Assembly (NCBI GenBank): GCA_046597375.1
Contig: JBKJKM010000141.1
Span: 1 to 5,307, forward strand
Origin: DATLED01 sp046597375
GTDB lineage: Bacteria > Actinomycetota > Acidimicrobiia > Acidimicrobiales > CADCTF01
DNA length: 5,307 bases
Direction of reading: 5' to 3'
Made by a program: the position numbers and the translations under genes. Within the stretch, counting starts at the first letter, position 1, and every line of letters starts with the position of its first letter. This document shows positions 1-5,307 of this stretch, piece by piece. The notes beneath the pieces are model-generated. The model was not told the origin of the DNA and made no database searches. It worked only from the letters and a program-made list of their open reading frames with translations.

Positions 1-663
1 GAACGAGACCATGTCGACGTCGGGGTGCTCGGCGATGCGCTCGCCGACAACCGGGCCGACGCCCGTGACCAGGTTGAAGACGCCATTCGGCAGGCCGACG
101 TCGTTGATCACGTCGGCCAGGATGAAGGCGTTGAGCGGTGCCACCTCGGACGGCTTGAGGACGATCGTGTTACCGGCGGCCAGCGCCGGCGCGACCTTCA
201 AGGCGATCTGATGGAGCGGGTAGTTCCACGGCGTGATGGCGCCGACCACACCGACGGGCTCCTTCACCACGAGGGAGTTGCCGATGGTCTCTTCGAACTC
301 GAAGGTGGCCAGCAGGCCCTGCATCGAGCCGAAGGTCATGATCGGGAGACCGGCCTGGATCATGTTCGAGAGGCTCAGCGGCATGCCGACCTCCTTGGAC
401 ACGACGTCGGCGATCTCTCCCATGCGGGCGGTCAGGCCCTCGGTGATGCGCTGGATGTACTTTCCGCGCTCCTCGACCGAGGTCGTCGACCAACCCGGGA
501 AGGCGGCCTTGGCGGCGGCGACGGCCTTGTCGACGTCCTCCGTCGTCCCCTCGGGGATCTTGCCCATGACCTCTTCGGTCGTCGAGTTGATGACGTCGAT
601 CGACGTGGTGCCGGTCGATGCGACCCACGCCCCGTCGATGTACAGCTTGTCCCGGTCGATCAT
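1..663 (-). CDS. Aldehyde dehydrogenase, NAD-dependent family, N-terminal part (runs off left edge)
   Basis: The 221 codons from the ATG at 663 to the window edge translate into the N-terminal, coenzyme-binding half of an aldehyde dehydrogenase (family length about 480-500 residues). The family oxidises an aldehyde to the carboxylic acid with NAD(P)+ in the cytosol. Visible motifs are PWNYP at residues 145-149, where N147 is the family's oxyanion-hole asparagine, and LKPSE at 169-173, where K170 and E173 match the cofactor-binding Lys and Glu; a Glu at this place usually goes with NAD+ preference. VTGVGPVVGERIAEHPDVDM (199-218) leads into the usual 'FTGS' segment. The catalytic Glu and Cys would lie beyond the edge, so activity cannot be judged. 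The start is supported by an AGGAGG box 4 bases upstream. It is transcribed divergently from the marR gene. The substrate is unknown. Confidence 0.93.
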   Translation of the reverse strand, partial: MIDRDKLYIDGAWVASTGTTSIDVINSTTEEVMGKIPEGTTEDVDKAVAAAKAAFPGWSTTSVEERGKYIQRITEGLTARMGEIADVVSKEVGMPLSLSNMIQAGLPIMTFGSMQGLLATFEFEETIGNSLVVKEPVGVVGAITPWNYPLHQIALKVAPALAAGNTIVLKPSEVAPLNAFILADVINDVGLPNGVFNLVTGVGPVVGERIAEHPDVDMVSF

Positions 664-667
664 GCGG

Positions 668-673
668 CCTCCT
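668..673 (-). promoter_or_regulatory. Ribosome binding site of the aldehyde dehydrogenase
   Basis: Read on the minus strand this is AGGAGG, a perfect Shine-Dalgarno core, followed by CCGC and then the ATG at 663. The spacing of 4 bases is shorter than ideal. It still decides the start, because the other nearby minus-strand ATG (at 680) is out of frame and no other in-frame start is better placed. Confidence 0.75.
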
Positions 674-696
674 GTGCCATGGCGAGTGCGATTCGG

Positions 697-702
697 ACCT
701 TA
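697..702 (-). promoter_or_regulatory. Candidate -10 element for the aldehyde dehydrogenase
   Basis: On the minus strand these bases read TAAGGT, matching the actinobacterial TANNNT -10 pattern. Transcription would begin near 690 and give a leader of about 27 bases that contains the AGGAGG box. No convincing -35 hexamer is seen about 17 bases upstream. The 17-bp inverted repeat at 703-719 would fill the -35/-10 spacer, where a bound repressor could block polymerase. This is inferred from pattern only. Confidence 0.35.
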
Positions 703-719
703 GCGTTCGATCAGAACGC
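703..719. promoter_or_regulatory. 17-bp inverted repeat, candidate MarR operator
   Basis: GCGTTC-GATCA-GAACGC has perfect 6-bp arms around a 5-bp centre. It lies in the 91-bp region between two divergent genes, one of which encodes a MarR-family protein. MarR dimers typically bind palindromes of about 16-20 bp near their own promoter, so size and place both fit. It sits just upstream of the proposed marR -10 element and between the proposed -35 and -10 of the divergent gene, so a single site could govern both. Binding is inferred. Confidence 0.45.
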
Positions 720-742
720 GTGCATTCGGGTCGTTACTTCGG

Positions 743-748
743 TAGTCT
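743..748 (+). promoter_or_regulatory. Candidate -10 element for a leaderless marR-ABC mRNA
   Basis: TAGTCT matches the TANNNT -10 pattern. The usual distance of about 7 bases to the start site puts the first transcribed base at about 755, which is the G of the GTG start codon. That predicts a leaderless transcript, common in Actinobacteria, and fits the lack of any Shine-Dalgarno sequence before 755. No clear -35 is seen near 720-725. An alternative TANNNT (TAGCGT, 701-706) would give a leader of about 40 bases. Confidence 0.4.
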
Positions 749-754
749 AACCAT

Positions 755-1273
755 GTGACCACCGAATCTCTGGCGCCCCAAGCCGACGCCGTGCGACGCA
801 GCGACCAGGCCGCCCACGCCAGCGCCCCCGTGGCTGCTGCCCGGGCCGCCGCCCGCTTCTCGAAGTCGATGGAGGTCGCCCTGACCGACGTCGGCCTTTC
901 GCTGCCGCAGTACCGGTTGTTGGCCTTCCTGTCCGGCGGACCCGAGCGGGCCACGGCGCTGGCCGGGTGGCTCGACGTGAGCCCTCCCTCGCTCACGGCG
1001 CTCGTCGACGGGGCCGTCGCACGCAAGCTCGTCGAACGGGTCGCTTCCGAGGAGGACCGGCGCTGCGTCCGCCACGTCATCACCGATGCCGGCAACGAGG
1101 CGCTCGGTCGGGCCGACGACGCCGTCGCCCTTCGCCTCGCCGCCGTCACCGAGCACCTCTCCCCTGCCCAGGCGAAGAAGGCACTCGAGGGCCTCGAGCT
1201 CCTCGGGCGGGCGCTCGACCTGGCCAGGGAGGCCCGGGACACGGTGGCGACCGCCGCGAGCAGCCGCTCGTGA
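755..1273 (+). CDS. MarR-family winged-helix transcriptional regulator
   Basis: A 172-residue protein of normal to slightly long size for MarR (about 140-170). Residues 49-111 form the winged helix-turn-helix: LSLPQYRLLAFL (49-59 region), a recognition-helix segment around SPPSLTALVDGAVARKLVER (76-95), and the wing with the family signature DRRCVRHVIT (101-110). Helices at about 25-45 and 120-160 would form the dimer interface. MarR proteins bind DNA as dimers, usually repress their own operon, and release it on binding a small aromatic or lipophilic ligand. The GTG at 755 is chosen because it keeps helix 1 and lies at the expected leaderless start; the in-frame ATG at 869 would remove helix 1. 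The stop overlaps the start of the first ABC gene (GTGA), so regulator and pump are translationally coupled. The only cysteine, C104, lies in the wing, unlike OhrR-type sensors. The ligand is unknown. Confidence 0.93.
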   Translation: MTTESLAPQADAVRRSDQAAHASAPVAAARAAARFSKSMEVALTDVGLSLPQYRLLAFLSGGPERATALAGWLDVSPPSLTALVDGAVARKLVERVASEEDRRCVRHVITDAGNEALGRADDAVALRLAAVTEHLSPAQAKKALEGLELLGRALDLAREARDTVATAASSRS

Positions 1274-3390
1274 CGACGGTCCTCGAGCCGCCCAGCGGTG
1301 CCGCCCCGCTGCCCCTGCCACCGCTGGCCAGTGGACGCGTGCCGCTGCCGCCGGCCGCCAGGTTCGAGGCTCCACGCAGCACGATCGACCCCGACACCAC
1401 CAAGTCGTGGTGGAAGCGCATGGCGCCCATCGTGTTGGCCCACAAGAAGATCGTCTTCTCCGGTCTGGGCTGCGCCCTCGTCACCCTGTTGCTGCAGCTC
1501 GCCATCCCCCGCCTGCTGCGCATGACCCTCGACGAGGCGGTGCTCCCGGCCTTCGCCCGCCGCTTCGCCCCGGAGCTGGCCCGCCAGCGCGGCGTGCCGG
1601 TCGAATCGTTGCTGGCCCGCATCCCGCAGCCCGAGCCGTTGTTGCAATTCGTGCTGATGATGCTCGGCATCGCCGTCGTCCGCTTCGGCATCGGCTTCGT
1701 CTACCGCTACAACCTCCAGCGAATGAGCTTCGCCATCGAATACGACCTCCGCAACATCATGTATCGCAAGTTCTCGACGCTGTCCTTCTCCTACTTCGAT
1801 CGCATGCAGAGCGGCCAGCTCATCTCCCGGGCCAACTCCGACATCCGCTCGGTCCAGATGTTCCTGGCTTTCGGACCCACCGTTGTGATCTCGATGATCA
1901 CCTTCGTCGTCGCCTTCGGGCTCATGGCCTCGACGAGCCTGCCCCTCGCCATCGTCGCCGTCATCACCTTGCCCGGCGTCTACTTCACCGGCACGAAGAT
2001 GCGGAACAAGATGTTCCCGGTCTCGTGGATCGTCTCCTCGCGTCAGGCCGACGTGGCGACCATCGTCGAAGAGAACGTCACCGGCACGCGCGTGGTGAAG
2101 TCGTTCGCGGCGGAGCCCGACCAGATCCGTTCGTTGGCCAAGGCGGCCGAACGGTTGCGGTGGGCGGCGTCGCTGCAGGTCGACATCCGTGCCCGCTACT
2201 CGCCGTACATGCAGAACCTGCCTCGACTCGGCCTGGCCATGGTGCTCCTCTACGGAGGCAAGCTCTACCTCGACGGCGAGGTGAGCATCGGCACGATCAT
2301 CGAGTTCAACGCCTACGTGATCATGTTGCAGATGCCCTTCATGATGTTGGGCTTCCTCATGATGATGGGCCAGCGAGCAGCTGCCTCGGCCGGACGCATC
2401 TTCGAAATCATCGACGAGCCGGCCGAGATCGTCGACCGCGCCGGCGCCATCGACCTGATCGACCCCGAAGGCGAGGTCTCCTTCGAAGGCGTCTCGTTCA
2501 CGTACAAGCCAGGGCCAGCCGGCCCAGGCGTAGCCGACGGAGGCAGTATCGACGCGCCGTTGGTGCTCGACGGGTTCGACCTCCACATGGCGCCAGGTGA
2601 AACGGTGGCGTTGGTCGGACGGACGGGCACCGGCAAGTCGACCGCCGCCCGCCTTCTCCCCCGCTTCTACGACACGACGTCGGGCACGATCCGAGTCGAC
2701 GGCCACAATGTGCGCGACCTCACCGTCGAGAGTCTGCGCTCCCACATCGGGCTGGTGCTCGACGAGCCGTTCCTCTTTTCCGAGACGATCCGCAACAACA
2801 TCGCCTATGGCCGGCCCGATGCGACCCAGGACGAGATCGAGGCCGTCGCCGCCGCCGCCGGCGTCACCGAATTCGTCGACAAGCTTCCTGAGGGCTTCGA
2901 CACGATGGTCGGCGAGCGTGGCTACACCCTGTCCGGCGGACAGCGCCAACGCATCGCCATCGCCCGGACCCTGCTCGTCAATCCCCGCATCCTGATCCTC
3001 GACGACGCCACCTCGGCCATCGACGTGCAGGTGGAGCACGAGATCCACGGCGCCCTCAAGACGCTGATGCAAGGGCGGACGACGTTGATCATCGCCCACC
3101 GTCTCTCCACCATCTCCCTGGCCGATCGGGTGGTATTGCTGCACAACGGGCGCATTGCCGCCGACGGCACCCACGCCGACCTCATGGCCACGGTGCCGGC
3201 CTATGCCGAGGTGCTGGCCCGCGCCGAGGAGGAGTGGCATGAGGTGCACGATCCGAAGCCCGAGCCCGAACTCCCGCCCCGAATGCGCGTGATGAAACGG
3301 ATGATGGAGAACGGTTCGCGAGGCGGTATGCCCGGTGGCGGTATGCCCGGTGGCGGCCTGCCTGGTGGCATGCCGATGGGCGGCTCGTAA
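1270..3390 (+). CDS. ABC exporter half-transporter, subunit with degenerate catalytic site
   Basis: This 706-residue protein has an N-terminal six-helix membrane domain and a C-terminal ATPase. A Pro-rich cytosolic leader (1-45) precedes helices at about 61-83, 124-146, 198-220, 223-242, 315-335 and 342-365. ATPase motifs: A-loop Y412, Walker A GRTGTGKST (450-458), Q-loop position D498 instead of Gln, signature LSGGQ (554-558), Walker B LILDD (575-579) with D579 where the catalytic Glu belongs, D-loop SAID (582-585), H-loop H610. The D579 change marks the degenerate half of a heterodimeric exporter; the next gene supplies the partner. Unusual parts are a roughly 40-residue external loop between helices 1 and 2 (84-123), an insertion after the A-loop (about 415-429) and a Gly/Met/Pro-rich tail. 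At 706 residues it is about 100 longer than typical half-transporters. The GTG start overlaps the marR stop by 4 bases. It would pump lipophilic compounds from the cell; the substrate cannot be read from sequence. Confidence 0.95.
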   Translation: MTTVLEPPSGAAPLPLPPLASGRVPLPPAARFEAPRSTIDPDTTKSWWKRMAPIVLAHKKIVFSGLGCALVTLLLQLAIPRLLRMTLDEAVLPAFARRFAPELARQRGVPVESLLARIPQPEPLLQFVLMMLGIAVVRFGIGFVYRYNLQRMSFAIEYDLRNIMYRKFSTLSFSYFDRMQSGQLISRANSDIRSVQMFLAFGPTVVISMITFVVAFGLMASTSLPLAIVAVITLPGVYFTGTKMRNKMFPVSWIVSSRQADVATIVEENVTGTRVVKSFAAEPDQIRSLAKAAERLRWAASLQVDIRARYSPYMQNLPRLGLAMVLLYGGKLYLDGEVSIGTIIEFNAYVIMLQMPFMMLGFLMMMGQRAAASAGRIFEIIDEPAEIVDRAGAIDLIDPEGEVSFEGVSFTYKPGPAGPGVADGGSIDAPLVLDGFDLHMAPGETVALVGRTGTGKSTAARLLPRFYDTTSGTIRVDGHNVRDLTVESLRSHIGLVLDEPFLFSETIRNNIAYGRPDATQDEIEAVAAAAGVTEFVDKLPEGFDTMVGERGYTLSGGQRQRIAIARTLLVNPRILILDDATSAIDVQVEHEIHGALKTLMQGRTTLIIAHRLSTISLADRVVLLHNGRIAADGTHADLMATVPAYAEVLARAEEEWHEVHDPKPEPELPPRMRVMKRMMENGSRGGMPGGGMPGGGLPGGMPMGGS
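3322..3378 (+). repeat. Short tandem repeat, 15-bp unit, encoding a Gly-Met-Pro tail
   Basis: GGCGGTATGCCCGGT occurs at 3322-3336 and again identically at 3337-3351. A degenerate third copy (GGCGGCCTGCCTGGT, 3352-3366) and a partial fourth follow. The unit is a multiple of three and encodes GGMPG repeats at the extreme C-terminus of the first ABC protein, so copy number could vary without frameshift. The tail recalls the Gly/Met-rich end of GroEL only in composition. Confidence 0.8.
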
Positions 3391-5307
3391 TGGCGTGGGG
3401 TGGGGGCGGCGGCTTCGGGCCGCCGGCTGGTCAACGTCCGGGTCAGGCTGCGCCAGGCCTGCCCTTCGCCGGCATCCCGCCGGAGATGATGGCGGGCGTA
3501 CAGCGGCTGCTCGACACCGAGCCCAAGCATGCGACGGAAGACATCGAGTTCTCCAACGTCTCGCCGTCCGATCAGAAGGGCTTCACCCTGAAGCGCCTGC
3601 TGCGTCCGCACTGGTGGGCGCTGGTCGTCGGCATCCTCCTCGTGTTCGTCGAGACGATCACCCTGCAAGTCGGTCCGCAGCTCACCCAGCGAGCCATCGA
3701 CAAGGGGATGCTCTCCCGCGACTTCGGCGTCGTGAAGCTGATGGCCGCCTTCTACCTCGGCTCCGTCATCCTCAACGGGTTGACCTCGGCCCTCCGCGTT
3801 TCTTGGACGGGACGGCTCGGCCAGCGGCTCATGAAGTCGCTCCGGGTGCGGGTGTTCTCCCACATCCAACGCCTCTCGCTCGACTTCTTCACCGAGGAGA
3901 AGGCGGGGCGGATCATGACCCGCATGACGAGCGACGTCGAAGCCCTGTCCGAGCTGTTGCAAGACGGGATCATCAACCTCATCGTCCAACTCTTCACCCT
4001 CGTGTACGTGATCTGCGTGCTCTTCTCGATGAACGTCCGCCTCGCCCTGATCGTCACGCTCGTCATCGTCCCGGTCATGACGATCATGACGTTGTGGTTC
4101 CGGAGCCGCTCGGAAAAGGGCTACGAACGAGTCCGGGAGCGCATCGCCGACGTCATGGCCGACCTCCAGGAGAGCCTCTCGGGCATCCGCATCGTCGCCG
4201 CCTACAACCGCCAGCGCTACAACGAGGTGAAACACCGCAACATCGTCGGCGAACACAAGGTCGCCAACGAAGGGGCGGCCAAGGTCGCCGCCGTCTACGG
4301 GCCCGGCACGGAGTCGGTCGGTACGGCCGCCCAGGCGCTCGTGCTCTTCATCGGCGGTCGCATGGTGCTCAACGGATCGCTCCAGCCCGGCGAGCTCATC
4401 GCCTTCGTGCTCTACGTCAGCGCCTTCTTCGCCCCAATCCAGCAGCTGGTACAGCTCTACAACATGTACCAGTCGGGGCAGGCGGCGGTGGCCAAGATCC
4501 GCGACCTCCTCGACACCGACCCGTCGGTGATAGAGCAGCCCGACGCCATCGACCTTCCGGCCATCGAGGGCGAGATCACCTTCCAGGGCGTGGAGTTCGG
4601 CTACGTGCCCGGCCAGCCCGTGCTGCGTGAGCTCGACCTGACCATCGCCGCCGGCGAGACCTTCTCGCTGGTCGGCACGACGGGCGCCGGAAAGTCGACC
4701 ATCGCCAAGCTCGTCACCCGCTTCTACGACCCGACCGCCGGCCGCGTCTTGGTCGACGGGTACGACCTCCGCGACGTCACCCTTCGTTCGCTGCGCCGCC
4801 AGCTCGGTGTCGTGCCGCAGGAGCCGTTCCTCTTCGGCGGCACGCTGCGTGACAACATCGCCTTCGCCCAGCCCGACGCCACCGACGACGAGCTCATGGA
4901 TGCGTGCCGCGCCGTCGGCCTCGACGAGCTCGTGGAGCGCCTGCCCGGCGGCCTCGACGCCGCCGTCTACGAGCGGGGTTCGTCCCTGTCCTCCGGAGAG
5001 CGTCAGCTGCTGGCCTTGGCTCGCGCCTTCCTGGCCTCACCCCGGGTGCTCATCCTGGACGAGGCCACGTCTTCGCTCGACCTCCGTTCCGAGGCGACAA
5101 TCGAACGGGCCCTCGACAACGTCCTCGAGGGGCGGACGGCCATCATCATCGCCCACCGATTGTCGACGGCCATGCGAGCCGATCTTCACGATGCGACCGT
5201 CGTTGACGACCGCGATGCGATCGGCCCGCATGGCCGTCGACAATCGGTGAGCGATGATGATGGCCGTCCGCCCCTCGAGGACGTTGTCGAGGGCCCGTTC
5301 GATTGTC
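3390..5307 (+). CDS. ABC exporter half-transporter, catalytic subunit (3' end corrupted by fold-back, no stop in window)
   Basis: The ATG at 3390 overlaps the previous stop (TAATG), so the two halves are translationally coupled. Codons 1-598 (to 5183) give a convincing half-transporter: a Gly/Pro-rich cytosolic leader (1-65) with the segment LPFAGIPPEM (24-33), six helices at about 75-95, 113-135, 193-214, 216-236, 305-326 and 335-355, then the ATPase. Motifs: A-loop Y405, Walker A GTTGAGKST (429-437), Q-loop Q477, signature LSSGE (533-537, a deviation from LSGGQ), Walker B LILDE with D557 and catalytic E558, D-loop SSLD (561-564), H-loop H589. It holds the active Walker A/B site and offers a degenerate signature to the partner, so it should form a heterodimer with the preceding protein. 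After residue 598 the frame stays open to the edge but reads antisense sequence and is not real protein. The expected continuation, RIAVVNDGRIVK after RAD, is found on the minus strand at 5220-5184. About 40-60 true C-terminal residues are missing. Confidence 0.93.
   Translation, partial: MAWGGGGGFGPPAGQRPGQAAPGLPFAGIPPEMMAGVQRLLDTEPKHATEDIEFSNVSPSDQKGFTLKRLLRPHWWALVVGILLVFVETITLQVGPQLTQRAIDKGMLSRDFGVVKLMAAFYLGSVILNGLTSALRVSWTGRLGQRLMKSLRVRVFSHIQRLSLDFFTEEKAGRIMTRMTSDVEALSELLQDGIINLIVQLFTLVYVICVLFSMNVRLALIVTLVIVPVMTIMTLWFRSRSEKGYERVRERIADVMADLQESLSGIRIVAAYNRQRYNEVKHRNIVGEHKVANEGAAKVAAVYGPGTESVGTAAQALVLFIGGRMVLNGSLQPGELIAFVLYVSAFFAPIQQLVQLYNMYQSGQAAVAKIRDLLDTDPSVIEQPDAIDLPAIEGEITFQGVEFGYVPGQPVLRELDLTIAAGETFSLVGTTGAGKSTIAKLVTRFYDPTAGRVLVDGYDLRDVTLRSLRRQLGVVPQEPFLFGGTLRDNIAFAQPDATDDELMDACRAVGLDELVERLPGGLDAAVYERGSSLSSGERQLLALARAFLASPRVLILDEATSSLDLRSEATIERALDNVLEGRTAIIIAHRLSTAMRADLHDATVVDDRDAIGPHGRRQSVSDDDGRPPLEDVVEGPFDC
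5096..5307. repeat. Long near-perfect inverted repeat (89-bp arms, 34-bp loop), probable assembly fold-back
   Basis: The left arm 5096-5184 pairs with 5219-5307, base i pairing with base 10403 minus i. Two of 89 positions mismatch: 5153 (C) with 5250 (A), and 5177 (A) with 5226 (C). The loop is 5185-5218. The left arm is coding sequence for the ABC ATPase around the D- and H-loops. The right arm is the same segment on the opposite strand. Ending an ABC gene in this way is not biological sense; a chimeric junction at the contig end is the likeliest cause, though a real inverted duplication cannot be excluded from sequence alone. Confidence 0.95.
5184..5306 (-). other. Antisense fragment carrying the true continuation of the second ABC ATPase
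   Basis: Read on the minus strand from 5306, 41 codons give TIERALDN at the start, then the H-loop AHRLSTAMRAD, then RIAVVNDGRIVK. The last part is what normally follows the H-loop in ABC exporter ATPases ('ADRIxVLxDGRIVE'). It is therefore a second copy of the same gene region that reads 12 codons further than the plus-strand copy before meeting the junction at about 5184. It has no start of its own and is not a separate gene. Confidence 0.85.

Larger units (their letters stand above)
686..729 (+). repeat. Direct repeat GTGC(G)ATTCGG flanking the inverted repeat
   Basis: GTGCGATTCGG at 686-696 and GTGCATTCGG at 720-729 differ by one inserted G and lie about 33-34 bases apart, roughly three helical turns. 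They bracket the palindrome at 703-719. The arrangement could be a second regulator site or part of a longer operator; in 91 bp of GC-rich DNA chance is also possible. Confidence 0.35.

Noticed and set aside
25..750. A 241-codon plus-strand frame opposite the aldehyde dehydrogenase
   Set aside because: It is antisense to a clear aldehyde dehydrogenase with PWNYP and KPSE motifs, has an Asp/Arg/Gly-biased composition and runs through the promoter region.
700..3249. An 849-codon open frame on the minus strand opposite the marR and first ABC genes
   Set aside because: It is a shadow frame created by G/C-rich third codon positions. Its translation is Asp/Gly/Arg/His-rich low complexity with no domain, while the plus strand carries complete ABC and MarR motifs over the same bases.
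3322..3378. The repeated 15-bp units as a CRISPR-like or regulatory array
   Set aside because: The units are contiguous, in frame and without spacers, and they code for the protein tail.
3201..4256. A 351-codon minus-strand frame across the junction of the two ABC genes
   Set aside because: It is a shadow of the two coding frames, rich in Asp/Glu/His/Arg, with no start signal or domain.
3335..4630. A 431-codon plus-strand frame overlapping the second ABC gene
   Set aside because: It is in another frame, Arg/Ala/Pro-rich, and lacks recognisable motifs. The frame starting at 3390 has the full exporter signature set; it has no stop in the window, so it is easily missed.
5037..5243. A 68-codon minus-strand frame beginning MSTAMRADRIAVVNDGRIV
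   Set aside because: It is not a gene. It is the antisense copy of the ABC ATPase end made by the fold-back, followed by antisense of the left arm.
5096..5307. The hairpin as a transcription terminator, integron-like site or transposon end
   Set aside because: Arms of 89 bp are far too long for an intrinsic terminator, there is no T-run, and both arms are plain coding sequence of the conserved ATPase. There is no transposase or target duplication.

Overview
The window is GC-rich bacterial DNA. Its third codon positions are strongly G/C, it has tight gene overlaps (GTGA, TAATG) and a GTG start directly downstream of a TANNNT-type -10 element. This pattern suits an actinobacterium, possibly from a lineage such as Acidimicrobiia, but the lineage is a guess and only the high-GC actinobacterial style is supported. 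It looks like one contig end from an environmental or draft assembly.

Layout: (1) positions 1-663, minus strand, hold the N-terminal 221 residues of an NAD-type aldehyde dehydrogenase, cut by the left edge. (2) Positions 664-754 are a 91-bp divergent intergenic region with candidate promoters for both directions, a 17-bp inverted repeat and a flanking direct repeat. (3) Positions 755-1273 encode a MarR-family regulator that probably starts at GTG and may be leaderless. (4) Positions 1270-3390 encode a 706-residue ABC exporter half-transporter (membrane domain plus ATPase). (5) From 3390 on lies a second ABC exporter half-transporter, reading sensibly to about 5183. (6) Positions 5096-5307 form a fold-back: the last 89 bases are the reverse complement of 5096-5184 with two mismatches, around a 34-base loop that carries the true continuation of the gene on the opposite strand.

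How the genes fit together: marR and the two ABC genes overlap by 4 bp and 1 bp and form one operon. The two ABC proteins have complementary defects: Walker B Asp-Asp instead of Asp-Glu in the first, and LSSGE instead of LSGGQ in the second. This is the hallmark of a heterodimeric exporter (TM287/288, LmrCD, BmrCD type) with one active and one degenerate ATP site. The simplest reading is a MarR-controlled efflux pump for drugs or other lipophilic compounds, with the divergent dehydrogenase perhaps under the same operator.

No wholly new system is evident. The points worth attention are the fold-back end, the asymmetric ATP sites with a non-canonical Q-loop, an unusual external loop and Gly/Met tail on the first ABC protein, and the compact operator region. 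Both edge genes lack a start or stop inside the window, and the second ABC gene's C-terminus must not be taken from this sequence.
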